The position numbers and the translations under genes were made by a program. The notes beneath the pieces were generated by a model. It was not told the origin of the DNA and did no database searches. It worked only from the letters and a program-made list of their open reading frames with translations. A stretch of 64,000 bases of DNA from Mucor racemosus. Lineage: Eukaryota > Mucoromycota > Mucoromycetes > Mucorales > Mucoraceae. The DNA lies in the NCBI GenBank assembly GCA_027405735.1, contig JAPEHQ010000008.1:1-64000 (forward strand). Reading direction: 5' to 3'. How positions within the stretch are numbered: the first letter of the stretch is position 1; every line of letters begins with the position of its first letter. Positions 20,155 through 31,689 of the stretch are shown here, piece after piece.

Positions 20155-22717
20155 TCACAAATATGCTTCACAAATGATTATCGAATCAGTTGGCGAAGCT
20201 ATGTCATTTGGAGAAGCAGGATCAACTGCTAAACTAGGATCAATCGGCGAGGTGGCAGCACCGTTTGACGAAATTGCTTCATCATCCAGTCTATTATTAC
20301 TGCTTTGTACAATTGTTGGACAGTCAGGCATAATAGAGGGCCACAAATAAGTATCTAAAGAGAGAATTATTAGCATTTTGTTTATGGTAGATGATTGATT
20401 ATTACCCATTGTCTCTGGTGCAATCAAATATTTAATAATCAGTGGTGTCTGTCTGTCAGCAAACTATATTTTTTTCATGGTTACTCATTCAATTTCTATC
20501 AAAAGAGGCATTATGTAAATATTTACTTGGAAATAGGATTCTACATCTTCTAATTTCTCTCTTGTTTGTGGTAAATCAATCATAACTACTATATCAACAG
20601 CGCTCAAGCAAATGTGAAGATCGTCCATTTTCATATCAACAAATACATATTGTTCAGTACGGCTTGTATTGTATTTTCCCACATTATCATCCAAATCTTG
20701 TAAATTGTTTAAATGAACACTTTTTATCTAATCATAAATATATATTCAGCAACAGTTTTTTAATGTTTATAGAAATGTTTATACCTTTTTCTTCCTCATA
20801 GATTCCTGAATATTGAGTAATGTTGATTCATCAAAGTAAGCTATAGCAATCTTGGGTCGTTTATAAGTAAAAATGACGTATTCCATGTATTCATAAATGG
20901 CGTCCTTCTTTGCATCATTTGTCAATTTAAGCTTTGCATTTCAAATCAATTAATAACACATTAACTCAAGGAAAAGAAGACAACTTACTAATTTGTGTTG
21001 CTTTACGTATTCATCGAAATCATATTCATCAGATTGTAATGCAAGAAAATGTGCCTGAAACTCTTTTTTCTCTTGGGGTTTGATTGTTACAACAATTTTA
21101 TCTCGAATAGTGTCGTGATATTCAGATTTCATGTCAATACTTTTTGGACAATACCAAATTTTCTTGTTCATGAAAAAGTTGAATTCCTCCACATTGGAGC
21201 GACCATTTACTGTCCAACCAAACACAGTACTTTTAGGATTACAATAACGTTGTGTATACGATTCTATATCCTTGTGCATTTCCTGATCAATAGTGTCGAT
21301 AAGCGTATATAGATCGATGGGTAATGAGTATATTGCTGTATCTGACAACATGATTGCTCTTGCCGATTTCTTTAATAATTTACAAAGATTTTTGGGTAAA
21401 TTTTGCTAAGCATAAAGAGTTAATTTTACTTATAAAGTGAATTATACACCCATATACATACATCTTTAGATTTCAAATAATGGCCAGCATCACATATAAT
21501 AATGTTGAATCTTTGATCAGCAATCTTGGTTTTGTTGTTGGAAACTTTTTTATGGCTTGCAACATAATATTTCACAGGTTTTCTATTCAGAATTTCGTAT
21601 ATTTCGCTTTCATCTTCATCTTCATCTTCCTTTTCCTCATCTTCCTTTTCCTCATCTGAAGAGTCCTCACTAACGTATCCAGAATTCTCCATTTTCATCT
21701 TCATTCTTTTTGCATATGGCTGCCTAATACGCATACTGGAAACATCTTCGGTTTCAGATTTTGGAGTTGATCTCTTTCTTTTGACTACCACTGGATTTTC
21801 TCTGAATAATCCATTCGATACATTATCCAAGATACAAACTTCGTCATCTTCTAAATCAAGAAAATTCTGTATTTCCTCTTTCCAAGTACTGCATAAAATC
21901 CCAGGGCATGTCAATAATACTGGCCTCTCACTTTCATATACATTAGCAAGTGCTAAAGCTTGTTCTCTCATTCCAATACCATGTTCATTTCCCATAAAGA
22001 TACGACCCTTTCTTTCTATTCCCAATCGTACTCCCTCTTGTTGAAATGAATTTAGACGAGATCGCATTGGTGATTCCACAAATTCAGACCATTTCAATTC
22101 AGTATCGCTCATTATTTCAGGATCATCAACTAAATCATCAGGATTCAAGAGCTCTATCAAAGATTTTGGGATAGGTTCTATATCTAAATGAATATTTGGT
22201 AGATCAATTGGTAATGATCTCATTGCATCGTTGTATATACGCATATTTGTTGGAATTGTCCACATTTGACGGCCTTCATCCCATTGAACGCCATTTATTT
22301 TCTTGATAAGAGGATCAATTGTTAAATTCTTTTGAGCTTTTATAGTAATGCAAGTTGCAGATACTAAACTAAACACGACCTTCACAGTAGTACGTGTTAA
22401 AGTAATTTCTTTACTGGGAGTTCTGTAATAATAAGGAATAGAAGCTGGTCGTCTTGCGAAACTTCCCAATGTATTAGCAGCTGCATATGCTTCTGTTGGA
22501 TGTCGAATGAAAGGCATAGCTGAATTATCCCATTTGAAAAAACGGCAGGTACCTGTTGAGCACTTTTTTTTTTCATATTGGAAGTTTAGGTAAATGATTT
22601 GATTTGATAAATTACATGAAAACTTACTTTCCAGTACCAACGGCCTCGATTTTTTCCTGGAGTCTTTACCTCCAAACAACATGGAGGTAGACCACAACGA
22701 CAATTTTCTACAGGCAT
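20155..22717 (-). CDS. SMARCAL1-like pseudo-helicase with GRF zinc finger
   Basis: Seven exons (22717-22628, 22562-21462, 21405-20989, 20931-20785, 20727-20527, 20463-20406, 20354-20155) give 737 aa. Residues 6-45 form a GRF zinc finger (C-x-C-G...C, GRWYW, then CRFFKW across intron 1). A HARP-like domain follows (about 83-165: WDEGRQMWTIP, then DIEPIPKSL), and then SNF2-type helicase lobes (FQQEGVRLGIERKGRIFMG). The family remodels stalled forks by annealing helicase activity. Here Walker A reads GIGMRE (224-230), the DExH box DAGH (388-391) and the SGTP motif SDTA (418-421). Motif VI lacks the usual arginines. An acidic insert lies near 350. It is probably an ATP-independent DNA-binding scaffold rather than an active motor. 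Confidence 0.78.
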
Positions 22718-23242
22718 TATTAATGTTGTTTAAAAAGAAGAAGAAGCACAAGAAATGTCAAAATCCGCACAGAACTTCTCACCAATGTTCAATGGCCGAC
22801 ATTTCATTGTTGTTCTTTATACATAAGGAAATTAGACAATTTTGAGCAAAATATAATTATCAATCTATCAGTTTGAATCAATGGAGTTGTATTATTAGCA
22901 AAATTGAGCAATTGCATTAATTTAAACTCGATTGGTTGTATATATGGTATACTCTTGCAAATGTTGGATCTAGACTAGCATCTGCTTGTAATAAACAAGT
23001 TTTATTCCTTAAATCAACCGATTTTTTTTTTTTTTTTTTTTTTATAAAATACTTGATATATGATGGGCTCAACTTAATCACAATACTTTAAATGGCATTT
23101 TACTGCAAATTTCCTGATAAACAGCTTCAATATTTCGCCAAATACCTTTATAACCTGTGACTTTAAACCAGAACAACCAAAAAAGGGTTTGAAACTTGGA
23201 AGCATATTTTATCTATCCCTTGCTTCATTTACCTCGCTACAA
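22718..23242. promoter_or_regulatory. Shared divergent promoter region
   Basis: About 525 bp between the start codons of the SMARCAL1-like gene (-) and the RNA-dependent RNA polymerase (+). It contains a run of about 24 T near 23023, a candidate nucleosome-excluding element. In-frame open sequence without an ATG precedes the polymerase start (23079-23242), so the true 5' exon of that gene could lie slightly upstream. Confidence 0.45.
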
Positions 23243-26200
23243 ATGTCATTATCATCAATATCAAACTTTGGTAATTAAAATATAGCTCAAGGAAATACAA
23301 ACAACTAATAAATATTGCAATTTTAGAGGAGGATGCTTATTGTTATCTTTTATCAAATTTAAGCCCTCAAACAGACAGAGACACTTTATGGAAGGTATTC
23401 GGTACCTTTGGTACTATTATTCAGCTCGAAATAAAAACTGGAACATTGAGCAAAGCAGCCATCATTTACAAGTAAGCATATATATTATAAATATCATTAA
23501 ACTACGCCAAGCTAAAATCCTTTGAAGCTCACAACCATCAGATCATCTTTTCACACAAAAAATCTATATTCATGATCGTCTTATACCAGTAATTCCACTT
23601 CCTATATCAGAATACATTGCCGATTTCAGTAGAGCTATACCTGTACATAAACTTTCACTTGGTGGTTTAGAAAACCCTCGTTTATTCATTGAAGAATGGT
23701 CAACAGATCAATATGTCACGTTTGATCTCAACTTGAATGACCAATATATTGATATATTCTTTCAACATGTAGATGGATATTATCGATTACGTATAATTTA
23801 CGATGAAAACCTTCGGGACAATGTTATATTGCAGAGGTTTGAGAATAAAACATCACTCACTTTAAGCGGTAAATATCCTGCTTATTTCTGGAAGTCAAAA
23901 ATACCGATGGAGATGCTTGGTGATACATATCATTTAACAGATTGGGAGAGAGTAACAGAGATCCCGTTGGATGAGTTTTCAAGAGATATGATCCGACATA
24001 AAGCAACCACAGGTAGTACATCAAGTAAAGGTCCAATTTTACCTGGTGGACAATATCCAAACCACAATATGAAGCTTAACATGTGGACAGTTTATCGATT
24101 GGAATTTGATATCCCATTGAATAGTAAAAAAAGCCCAACATCACTTTCACCGAATAATTTGACACATGAAGCATTAGAATATAAATTGAATTTAGCAATT
24201 GGTGAACATCAACAGCCAATTACACAGAAAATTCATGTAAGGTCTTCAACGAAAACAACAGATTTTGAGAGACAAATTTCAGACATGTCATTTGAGGTTC
24301 AGTATATGATGGAACATGCATTTCGACTCAAAATATTGCGAGAATATAATGTGGATATAGATTTTTTTGAAAAGATGAGAGAATTACCACCACAAGTTAC
24401 TTGTGTATTCTTGACTTTGTTATCAGCACCACAACAACGAGTATATAATCCTGATACAGTGATTAATTATATCTACAGATTATCTAAAGAGCAAATTGGT
24501 TTTCAATTGCCCATACCTGAGGATCATACACTGTTGAGACGAGTGCTCGTAACTCCAACCTCTGTTTATCCTTTACAACCTACTATAGAACCAATGAACA
24601 ATTTACAATATCATTTCAAAGAATACGCAGATCGATTTTTATTTGTGCAATTTACAGACGAAGATTTGAATCCTGTAGCTCCTCTTGAGGATGATGAAGA
24701 GGATGAATCACAAAATACGAAATTATTTGATCGTATCTATACAATTATGCGCCGTGGATTAAGAATTGCAGGAAGAACATATGAATTTTTAGGTTCTTCA
24801 ATTCAAGATTTGAGATCTCATGGTTGTTGGTTCTTTGCTGCAACAGATGAATTGAGTAGAACACATATCATGACAAGGTTGGGTGATTTCTCTGAAATAA
24901 AGAATATATCTATATTTATCAATTGTTCTGGACAAGTATGCAAATGTTATATCTGAAACATACTACATACTGATGCATTTGTATTGTATAGTCGTTAACG
25001 CCTAGATTAATGGAGTTGCGTATCAATGCAGAAGACGTTGAAGAAATAGACGACCATGTCTACAATGGACATGTATTTACTCATGATTGTGGAAAAATGG
25101 CGCCTCAACTTGCCCGAGAAATAGCCAAGCAGCTTGATATCGGGTACACTCCATCAGTGATCAAGTTTAACCTCAATGGTGCTCGAGGCATTCTTATGTT
25201 GTCCAACTTTTTGACCAAACGAAAAGTACAATTAAGATCAAGCCAAATTCGGTTTGAGAGTACAAGAATGTCTCTAGAGGTGATCAAATATTCAAAACCC
25301 AATAAGCTTTATCTCAATGAACGATCAATTACATTGCTAACATCTCTTGGTGTCAAGAATTACGTCTTTCAAGAACTGCTCGAAGAGAATTTAGATTACT
25401 GTGAAAAGTATCCTAATGTCGATATGATGGATGTCCACTATTCTGATGGACGTATGGACCACTTCAGACAAGTTCTCGACTGTAAGTTTCAAGATAAACA
25501 TGATCCATATATCACCAATTTAGTGGCTAGCTATCAAAATCATGTACTTGGGTATTTAAAACAAGGCAAGTTGTATGTTCATCAAGGCGTCAAGGTATTT
25601 GCTGTCATGGATGAAACTGGAACACTCCAGCCTGGTGAAGTCTTTTTACAAATCACAGATCGTTCGGGTTTGGCTTCTAATAGAAGAGTGATCGAAGGTC
25701 CATGTGTCATATACAGAGAATCGTCATGCTTTCCTGGTGATGTTCGTGTTATGGCTGCCATTAATTACCCCAAACTTCGACATTATACCAACGTTTTGAT
25801 ATTCTCGGCGATAGATAGATGGGATCTTCCAAGTATTTGCTCTAATGATGATCCAGATGATGATAATTTCCAGTAAGTTGAATTGATTTATCGTGCACAC
25901 ATGTATAATGCATCTAATGTTAATCATAATAGTGTTATTTGGGATACTCGACTCATGCCAGACAAATTTAATTTGGTTGCTCGCAGTTATCAAACTACAA
26001 TAACACCTCTTCAATCCAAAAAGATATCTTTTAAAGAGGCAGCCAAGTTTTTCACAACGTACATTTCCAAAGACAAAACCATGGCTCTAAATGATGCATT
26101 TATTGCTATAGCTGATCGGCAAAAAGAAGGAGTATTTAACGGTGATTGTATCTATTTATCTCAACAAATTTCAAGGGCATTAGGTAAGTTGAAAGACGAT

Positions 26201-27214
26201 ACACAATCGCCAATTTTCTAAATGTTTATTTATTGATCAGATTTTGCTAAAACGGGTATGTTTGCTACAATGAACAGCGAACTTGTACATTATCCATACC
26301 CTGATTTTATGAAACAACGACCTCTTAAAACATTTACTTCTGAAAAACCTCTAGGTGTTCTTTATCGCTCTACAAAAAGCATGTATGAAAGACCTCTATC
26401 CAATACTGACTGTTTTTATGATCCCAGAATGCATGTTCAAGACATGTACAAATACATTATCGAAGCACGAAAAACTAAAGCCAAATATGATCATAGTTTG
26501 CGCATTTTGCTTGGTCAATATTCCGTTAAAACAGAAATCGAGTTTATATCTGGGCACATCATCAATTGGCCAAAATACCTTAACGAGCAATATCGTCCTT
26601 TGTTTTTGGAGCAAATAAAAGCTGCTTACGTTCGTTTCAGAAAGTATTGGAAGCAAGTGTTCGATTCTCAATGGGCATCTAACATCAATACCGCAGAAAA
26701 CCAATCAAATAATAATCAAGATCAATCTGCTCAAATTGAAGCCAAAGCTGCAGCTTGGTATTATGTCACTTACCACCGCTCAGAATTTAAAAGCGATGTC
26801 ATTTACAACAAAACGTTACAGAGATATATGAGCTTTCCTTGGGTAGTAGATAACTATTTAATTTACATTGCACACAAGAACGATAGTAGGCCAAATCTTG
26901 CCGAGTTCAATCAAGCTATTTCCCCTGAAAAAATCGAAAATCATGCAAAATCGCACATTAGTCCTGACACTAAAATTATGTTTGCAGAATCAGATGATGA
27001 GGATGAATACGAAGATGACTCTGATGAAAGTAGTAGTGAATATGAGGACGAGGATGCGAGTGATGATGATCAAAGTCCAAGTAACCATCAACCTACAAAC
27101 ACATATGGCTTGGATTTACCACGCCATCCTCAAGAAGTTGAAAATCATCATCAAGGTGTTGATGATGATGTTCCTGTAGTTAGCGTTAAATTTGCAGATT
27201 TATTAAAATTATAA
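23243..27214 (+). CDS. Cellular RNA-dependent RNA polymerase (RNAi), atypical active site
   Basis: Six exons (23243-23270, 23327-23471, 23528-24935, 24992-25872, 25933-26183, 26241-27214) give 1228 aa in frame. Residues about 10-57 look like an RRM-type module. The central part has the eukaryotic RdRP signature (FTHDCGKMAPQLA, VMDETGTLQPGEVF, GPCVIYRES then PGDVRVMAAINYPKL). Such enzymes make double-stranded RNA for Dicer in gene silencing. The catalytic motif, normally D-x-D-G-D, reads D814-P-D-D-D818: all three metal-binding aspartates are kept, but the glycine is Asp and the loop starts with Pro. The C-terminus is strongly acidic (about 1140-1180). The first exon is short and its ATG is the least certain part. 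Confidence 0.85.
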
Positions 27215-27365
27215 ATGCATTATGTTTTTGCTTAATAAACTATAAATATGTTTTAGCCGTCGTTGTATTTTAATATCTGTTGCATGCTGAAATACATTTA
27301 AATAGGGGCAGAAGTTAACCTAAACACAGGAGATTCATATGCGCTATTTCTAATTTGAAATCGCT

Positions 27366-29080
27366 GCTAATAGCTATAATGTTTACAGCAACAATGGTTT
27401 TTGCTCGAGCATAAACTTAAATAATACTTACTTCTTGAATTTATATGCAAACCAAATCTAAGGTTATAGATGTTACTTTATCACACATAAAATTTAAACA
27501 AACTAACCTTCTTTAAACTTACTATTTTAGTTTACGATTGTCAGCTGTAAAAATATTTGTTTTAGAGTATACAGTAGCTACCATCAAAATATGGTTATTA
27601 GGCAAGACATTAGATTATTCTTTTTTTTTTTGTTTCTATATCATTTGAAATTTTATCACTTTTCTGGAACATATCGTGAGTTTGTAGCCAGTTCTAGCTT
27701 TTCATTGAGTAGATATAAATATTATTGCCTTCGATTTAATCTGGTAATCAAGAAATACGTCCAACAATACAGTAGTAGATAATGATATTTGATCTTAGAA
27801 TGCAGTTAAATAAAAATATCAGACTATAATATAACGACTACTACCTATATTAAAAACATTAGTCCCTTGTGTTAGAATGCGTATTCAGATAATACAAGAA
27901 AAGAATACTAGCTTGATATTCTGATATGCCTTATCAAACCGTGAATATATTCTTGGAATAATATGAAAACAAAAAGAGAGAAACAACACACATAGAAAAG
28001 GATTTTCAAGGCTTCACATTATTTAGCGCAATTAAAACCCTACTAAATTGCACATTTCAGTCAATGTAAAAGCAGCATTACAGCGTATAAACCATAAGCT
28101 AAATAAAATAGGCAAATCTATTACCATAAAAACATACATTTTTCTACCAGAAAAACAGTTTGTCATATCATACATTCATTAAAAAATTGCAAAAGCGAGC
28201 CCGCAGAGCGATGCCGTTATTGAGCAGAGCAAGATTGAACGGCCAAGTCTCTTATACTATGGTCATATATATAAGTTTTAAATAAAAAAGCGTTTATTTT
28301 TTCAACTTTTCTTATGCTTAACCATGCATGGTCTGAAAATTCAGACTTTGTAGCGGACATTTTCGGGGCTCATTCTATCCTTACCAACACTCATGATTTA
28401 GATCAAAAAACAGAAAAATCAAATTTTGATACCAAAATCAACGTTTAAATATACTACATTGTGAGAGAAAATTGTAGGCATAGCTAATACGCATTTTATA
28501 AAAGCTTAATAATAAATGTCAAGTAATGAAAATTTGCACTTTTGCCCCCAAAACGGATTTTTGGGTAAAAGGTTTTCATGTAATATTTTGCAATAAAAAT
28601 CTTTGATATTTTTTATTGGACAAATAGAGCGCTAAATTCTCTATATGTGCATATTTTTTATTTTTATACTTAGTAGTATAATTAACTCTAGATTTGCAAA
28701 ATCAGAAAAAAAAAATTAAAAAATGTCAAAATTGATGATCTGGACAAGAATAATTTTCTAAATTAATATTCCGCTTATAAGCCTTGTAAGTCTTAAAAAT
28801 AAGAGATTTTACGATAATTGAGAACTTTTTCAAGATTTTACAATGCTGTACCCACTTGATTCAAGCTTATTACTGTAAATATTTATACATGTTAGTATTA
28901 TGTAATAGTTTATTTGATGATAATACAGTTTTGCTATATAATTATTGCGTTAGAGGTGATATACATTGAGTTTTATTTTTATCTCTCCAACATCATAAAC
29001 ATAAACATAAACATGGCCATCACTGGAACCTATTGCCGTCTTTTTACCCTCTTTGTTGTCTCAAGCCAATTTATTCAATG
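27366..29080 (+). repeat. Dispersed repeat R1, copy 1
   Basis: About 1.7 kb, collinear with copy 4 (61925-64000, minus an LTR insertion there). Its right 0.9 kb is shared with copies 2 (40800-42075) and 3 (56600-57955). Landmarks are GTAGCGGACATTTTCGGGGC and the CGCTTATAAGCCTTGTAAG stretch. Copy 1 stops about 0.45 kb short of the right end seen in copies 2 and 3. No transposase seen. Confidence 0.8.
28990..29080 (-). pseudogene. Dynein intermediate chain-like WD40 exon fragment in R1 copy 1
   Basis: The minus strand reads as the end of a WD40 repeat (approximately NKLA...IGSSDGHVYVY across the four copies), close to the last blade of cytoplasmic dynein intermediate chain as I know the family. 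A donor-like GT follows the exon end in the other copies. This copy is truncated and frameshifted. It cannot encode a working protein. Confidence 0.5.
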
Positions 29081-29125
29081 CGTTAGCAATTCGTTAGATA
29101 GACACTAATAATGAGTACTATCCTA

Positions 29126-29365
29126 TCATTTTAGCTTTGCATACCAGTTGTCCCTTCATGGATCTCTATTATACCACAAAAAGAGCTCTCACAAAATTTA
29201 TAGAAAAATAAAAAAGTCTTTACTGCCATCTAAAGCCTAAATATCCTGGTAGAGAATGAAAAATAAAGTAGACTTCACTTAATAACCATCATTGCAATAC
29301 CTTAGTATTTTATCGAGTTATTTTCATTTCAAATGCGGTTTCTCAATTTTAAGCTGGCTATTTCT
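29126..29365 (-). repeat. Dispersed repeat R2, copy 2 (inverted)
   Basis: Reverse complement of 12998-13240 with scattered differences. It joins R1 copy 1 on its left and R4 on its right with little spacer. Confidence 0.7.
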
Positions 29366-30250
29366 GCATCAACGTTCGAATTAGTGTTAGCTTGCCTTGT
29401 AGTTTATCAAGCTACTATTACTGGATTAATGAATATTGTCGAAAACTGGCTACAAGATGAAAATGCAAAAGCCGCAAAAACTTGGTTGGAGCGTACTCAT
29501 TTCGATAAAATTTATTGCATGCGACCAAGTACCATACGTTATCATCTTCTAAAGTATCAATACATACAGTATTACAATCTATTGACTAGGATATGTCTTG
29601 AAGTGCAAAGTCTTGATACCGGATATAAGAGACTCTTAGCGTACTACTAAGTTTATCCAGCAATTACCAAGAACGCTTGGACCTAAATTATGACACCATA
29701 TTATTTTATCCCAGCTGTTGTATTCCACCTACTAGTATCATACATTATCACCTTCTACAGTATCAATACATCTTACAATCTATTGACTACGACATGCATT
29801 GAAGTGCAAGTCTTGATATCGAATATAAGAAACTCCTAGCGTATCAAGTTTAATCCAGTAATTACCAAGAACGCTTTGACCTCAATTATGACACCACATT
29901 ATTTCATCCCAGCAGTTAACCAGTCAAGTGGCTATCAAATCAACATCCATGCATATATAGCGCAGCATTGAAACAAGACAACTCACAAGCTCTGCAAGAA
30001 CGGTTAAATTATGATTGATCCATTTCAATCCATAGATTACTATGAAACAGATCAAATGGTTCAATAGTGCCTTAAATTACATCTCAGGATCTCAATGTCA
30101 AATCAATATAAAAGGCCATACTTTTACATCTAAATAAACAATATCTTTTTTTTATTACATAGTTAAAGAGCTGATTCATTACTCATTCTGCTTTAATTGT
30201 ATTCTTTTTTTAAGTAGTATTTATCAAAACTGAAAATATACGACAAAATT
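29366..30250 (+). repeat. Dispersed repeat R4, copy 1, with internal tandem duplication
   Basis: The same sequence lies inverted at 59194-60220. Inside copy 1 a block of about 190 bp occurs twice (29537-29735 and 29741-29918), recognisable by CTATTGACTA, TACCAAGAACGCTT and TTATTTTATCCCAGC; copy 2 has it once. A 105-aa open frame at 29333-29650 spans the first block but resembles nothing I know. A TATAAAAGG and AATAAA near 30105-30140 hint at LTR-like origin. Confidence 0.65.
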
Positions 30251-30254
30251 CAAA

Positions 30255-30544
30255 TGTTACGTCCACAAGTCTGTGTATTTTTCTTGGTTAAGATTATGAT
30301 GACACAGTTTGATATTACAATAAGTTCCACATTGCTGTGTATAATGTTATAAAGCTCAGTTTATACTGTACGTGTTGATAAATGTGGAACTAGTGTGTGT
30401 CACCTAGACGTGATTAGGTATATACATATATAAATTGCCTCAGCTTAATAGAGTAGTCATATAATTAGAGAATGTAAATATAAAAGATGCTTCAACCTTA
30501 TAATAAAGTTCTTTTGTTTTAGTGTGCTCTTTCATTTCATAACA
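30255..30544 (+). mobile_element. Probable solo LTR (TGTTAC...ATAACA)
   Basis: 290 bp with matching inverted ends TGTTA/TAACA, a TATATAAA near 30427 and AATAAAG near 30500, in the order expected of an LTR promoter and polyadenylation site. The flanks (TCAAA and GTTCT) do not form a target duplication, so the ends may be off or one flank lost. Confidence 0.5.
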
Positions 30545-31689
30545 GTTCTCCTTTATTTTTATTAAATGATTTAGTACATGTTTTAGCTTTGAAATTGATA
30601 TAATCTCTTAGAGTAATATCAAAGCGCTCTCGGATATATATATTTATATTCTGTTTGCAAATAGTTTTCTTGCATACAGATAACAATCAAGCAAATTTAC
30701 GTAATTTTGCTTTTGTTAAAACTTTGTGGGTTCATAGAAAATACATCAATACATTTATATTTTGCGCAGTATATGTTTTCGTGATACTGTCAATGGTTTT
30801 ACATGTGTTTAGTAGTTGTATTATTTGATACTTTGCATCAGAACAAAAAATAGGAAATAATAAATAGATTGATAAAACAATTAATTTCAAACTTGCAATT
30901 TTTATTATTCAATATAAAGAATCGAAGAAAAAACAAATTAAATAAAAAATTATGGGTCGAGATTACAAACAATGAAATGCTCCAAGATGAACAAAAAGTA
31001 AATTGTAATATAATTGGTTTAATGGAGTAGATAGTTAGCCGTTTAAAAAAAACGTTTCCAGCAACACCACGAGGAGGTCTATCTACATGTTGCCATTTGA
31101 CCTTATAGCTTGTTTACCACCATACTATAAAGTGATACTGAAATTAAGCAGATGCTATGAAAACAGTACGACTCCGATTGCCAGAAAGGGCTATAGTTTC
31201 CAGCCGGTTACCGTGAAAGAAGACTACAAGACCCTAAAAGGGGGAGAGGTCGCAAGTCCACGAATGGAGAGCAACCAGGTTAAATTGACCCAGGATTACC
31301 GATTGTACAAAGACAAACAACTGAGTATAGTAACCGAATTTACGGGAAATCATCAAAATAGATGTCATTCCAATAAAGGTGGTAAAAGTTATCGCTTTTT
31401 CTTGATCATATCATTTTGATTCTTAAATCCGCCTAGGGTGTATCAAAAGTGAGATAACAAAAAAAAAATGCTTTAACTTCTGAGTGAAATATAGTAACTA
31501 AGATAATAATATCAAAAAAACAAAACCAGAGAGACAAGACCAGATATACCAAAATGAGCTAAAAGTAAATAAATAAAGCATATGAGAAACCAAATACTTC
31601 AAATTGAGATCAGATGTTGATAGTACTTTTTGAATTTTTACCAAGGTAAGTAACTTCTTCATGAATAAAGACCACAAGTTAAACAAGTG
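30545..31689. other. Unassigned interval left of the heptad array
   Basis: No gene supported. The 110-aa open frame at 31087-31419 has no recognised domain and no introns. Sequence at about 31410-31570 (a TCAAAAG-type stretch, AAAACCAGAGAGAC, ATGAGCTAAAAG) resembles 40325-40470 on the far side of the LTR retrotransposon, suggesting duplicated flanks around the array. Confidence 0.5.

Noticed and set aside
23092..23160. ATG at 23093 as the start of the RdRP gene
   Set aside because: That frame meets a TGA after 22 codons. The frame leading into the RRM-like exon has its first ATG at 23243.
31087..31419. A 110-aa gene
   Set aside because: No recognisable domain, no splice structure, and it lies in repeat-flanking sequence.
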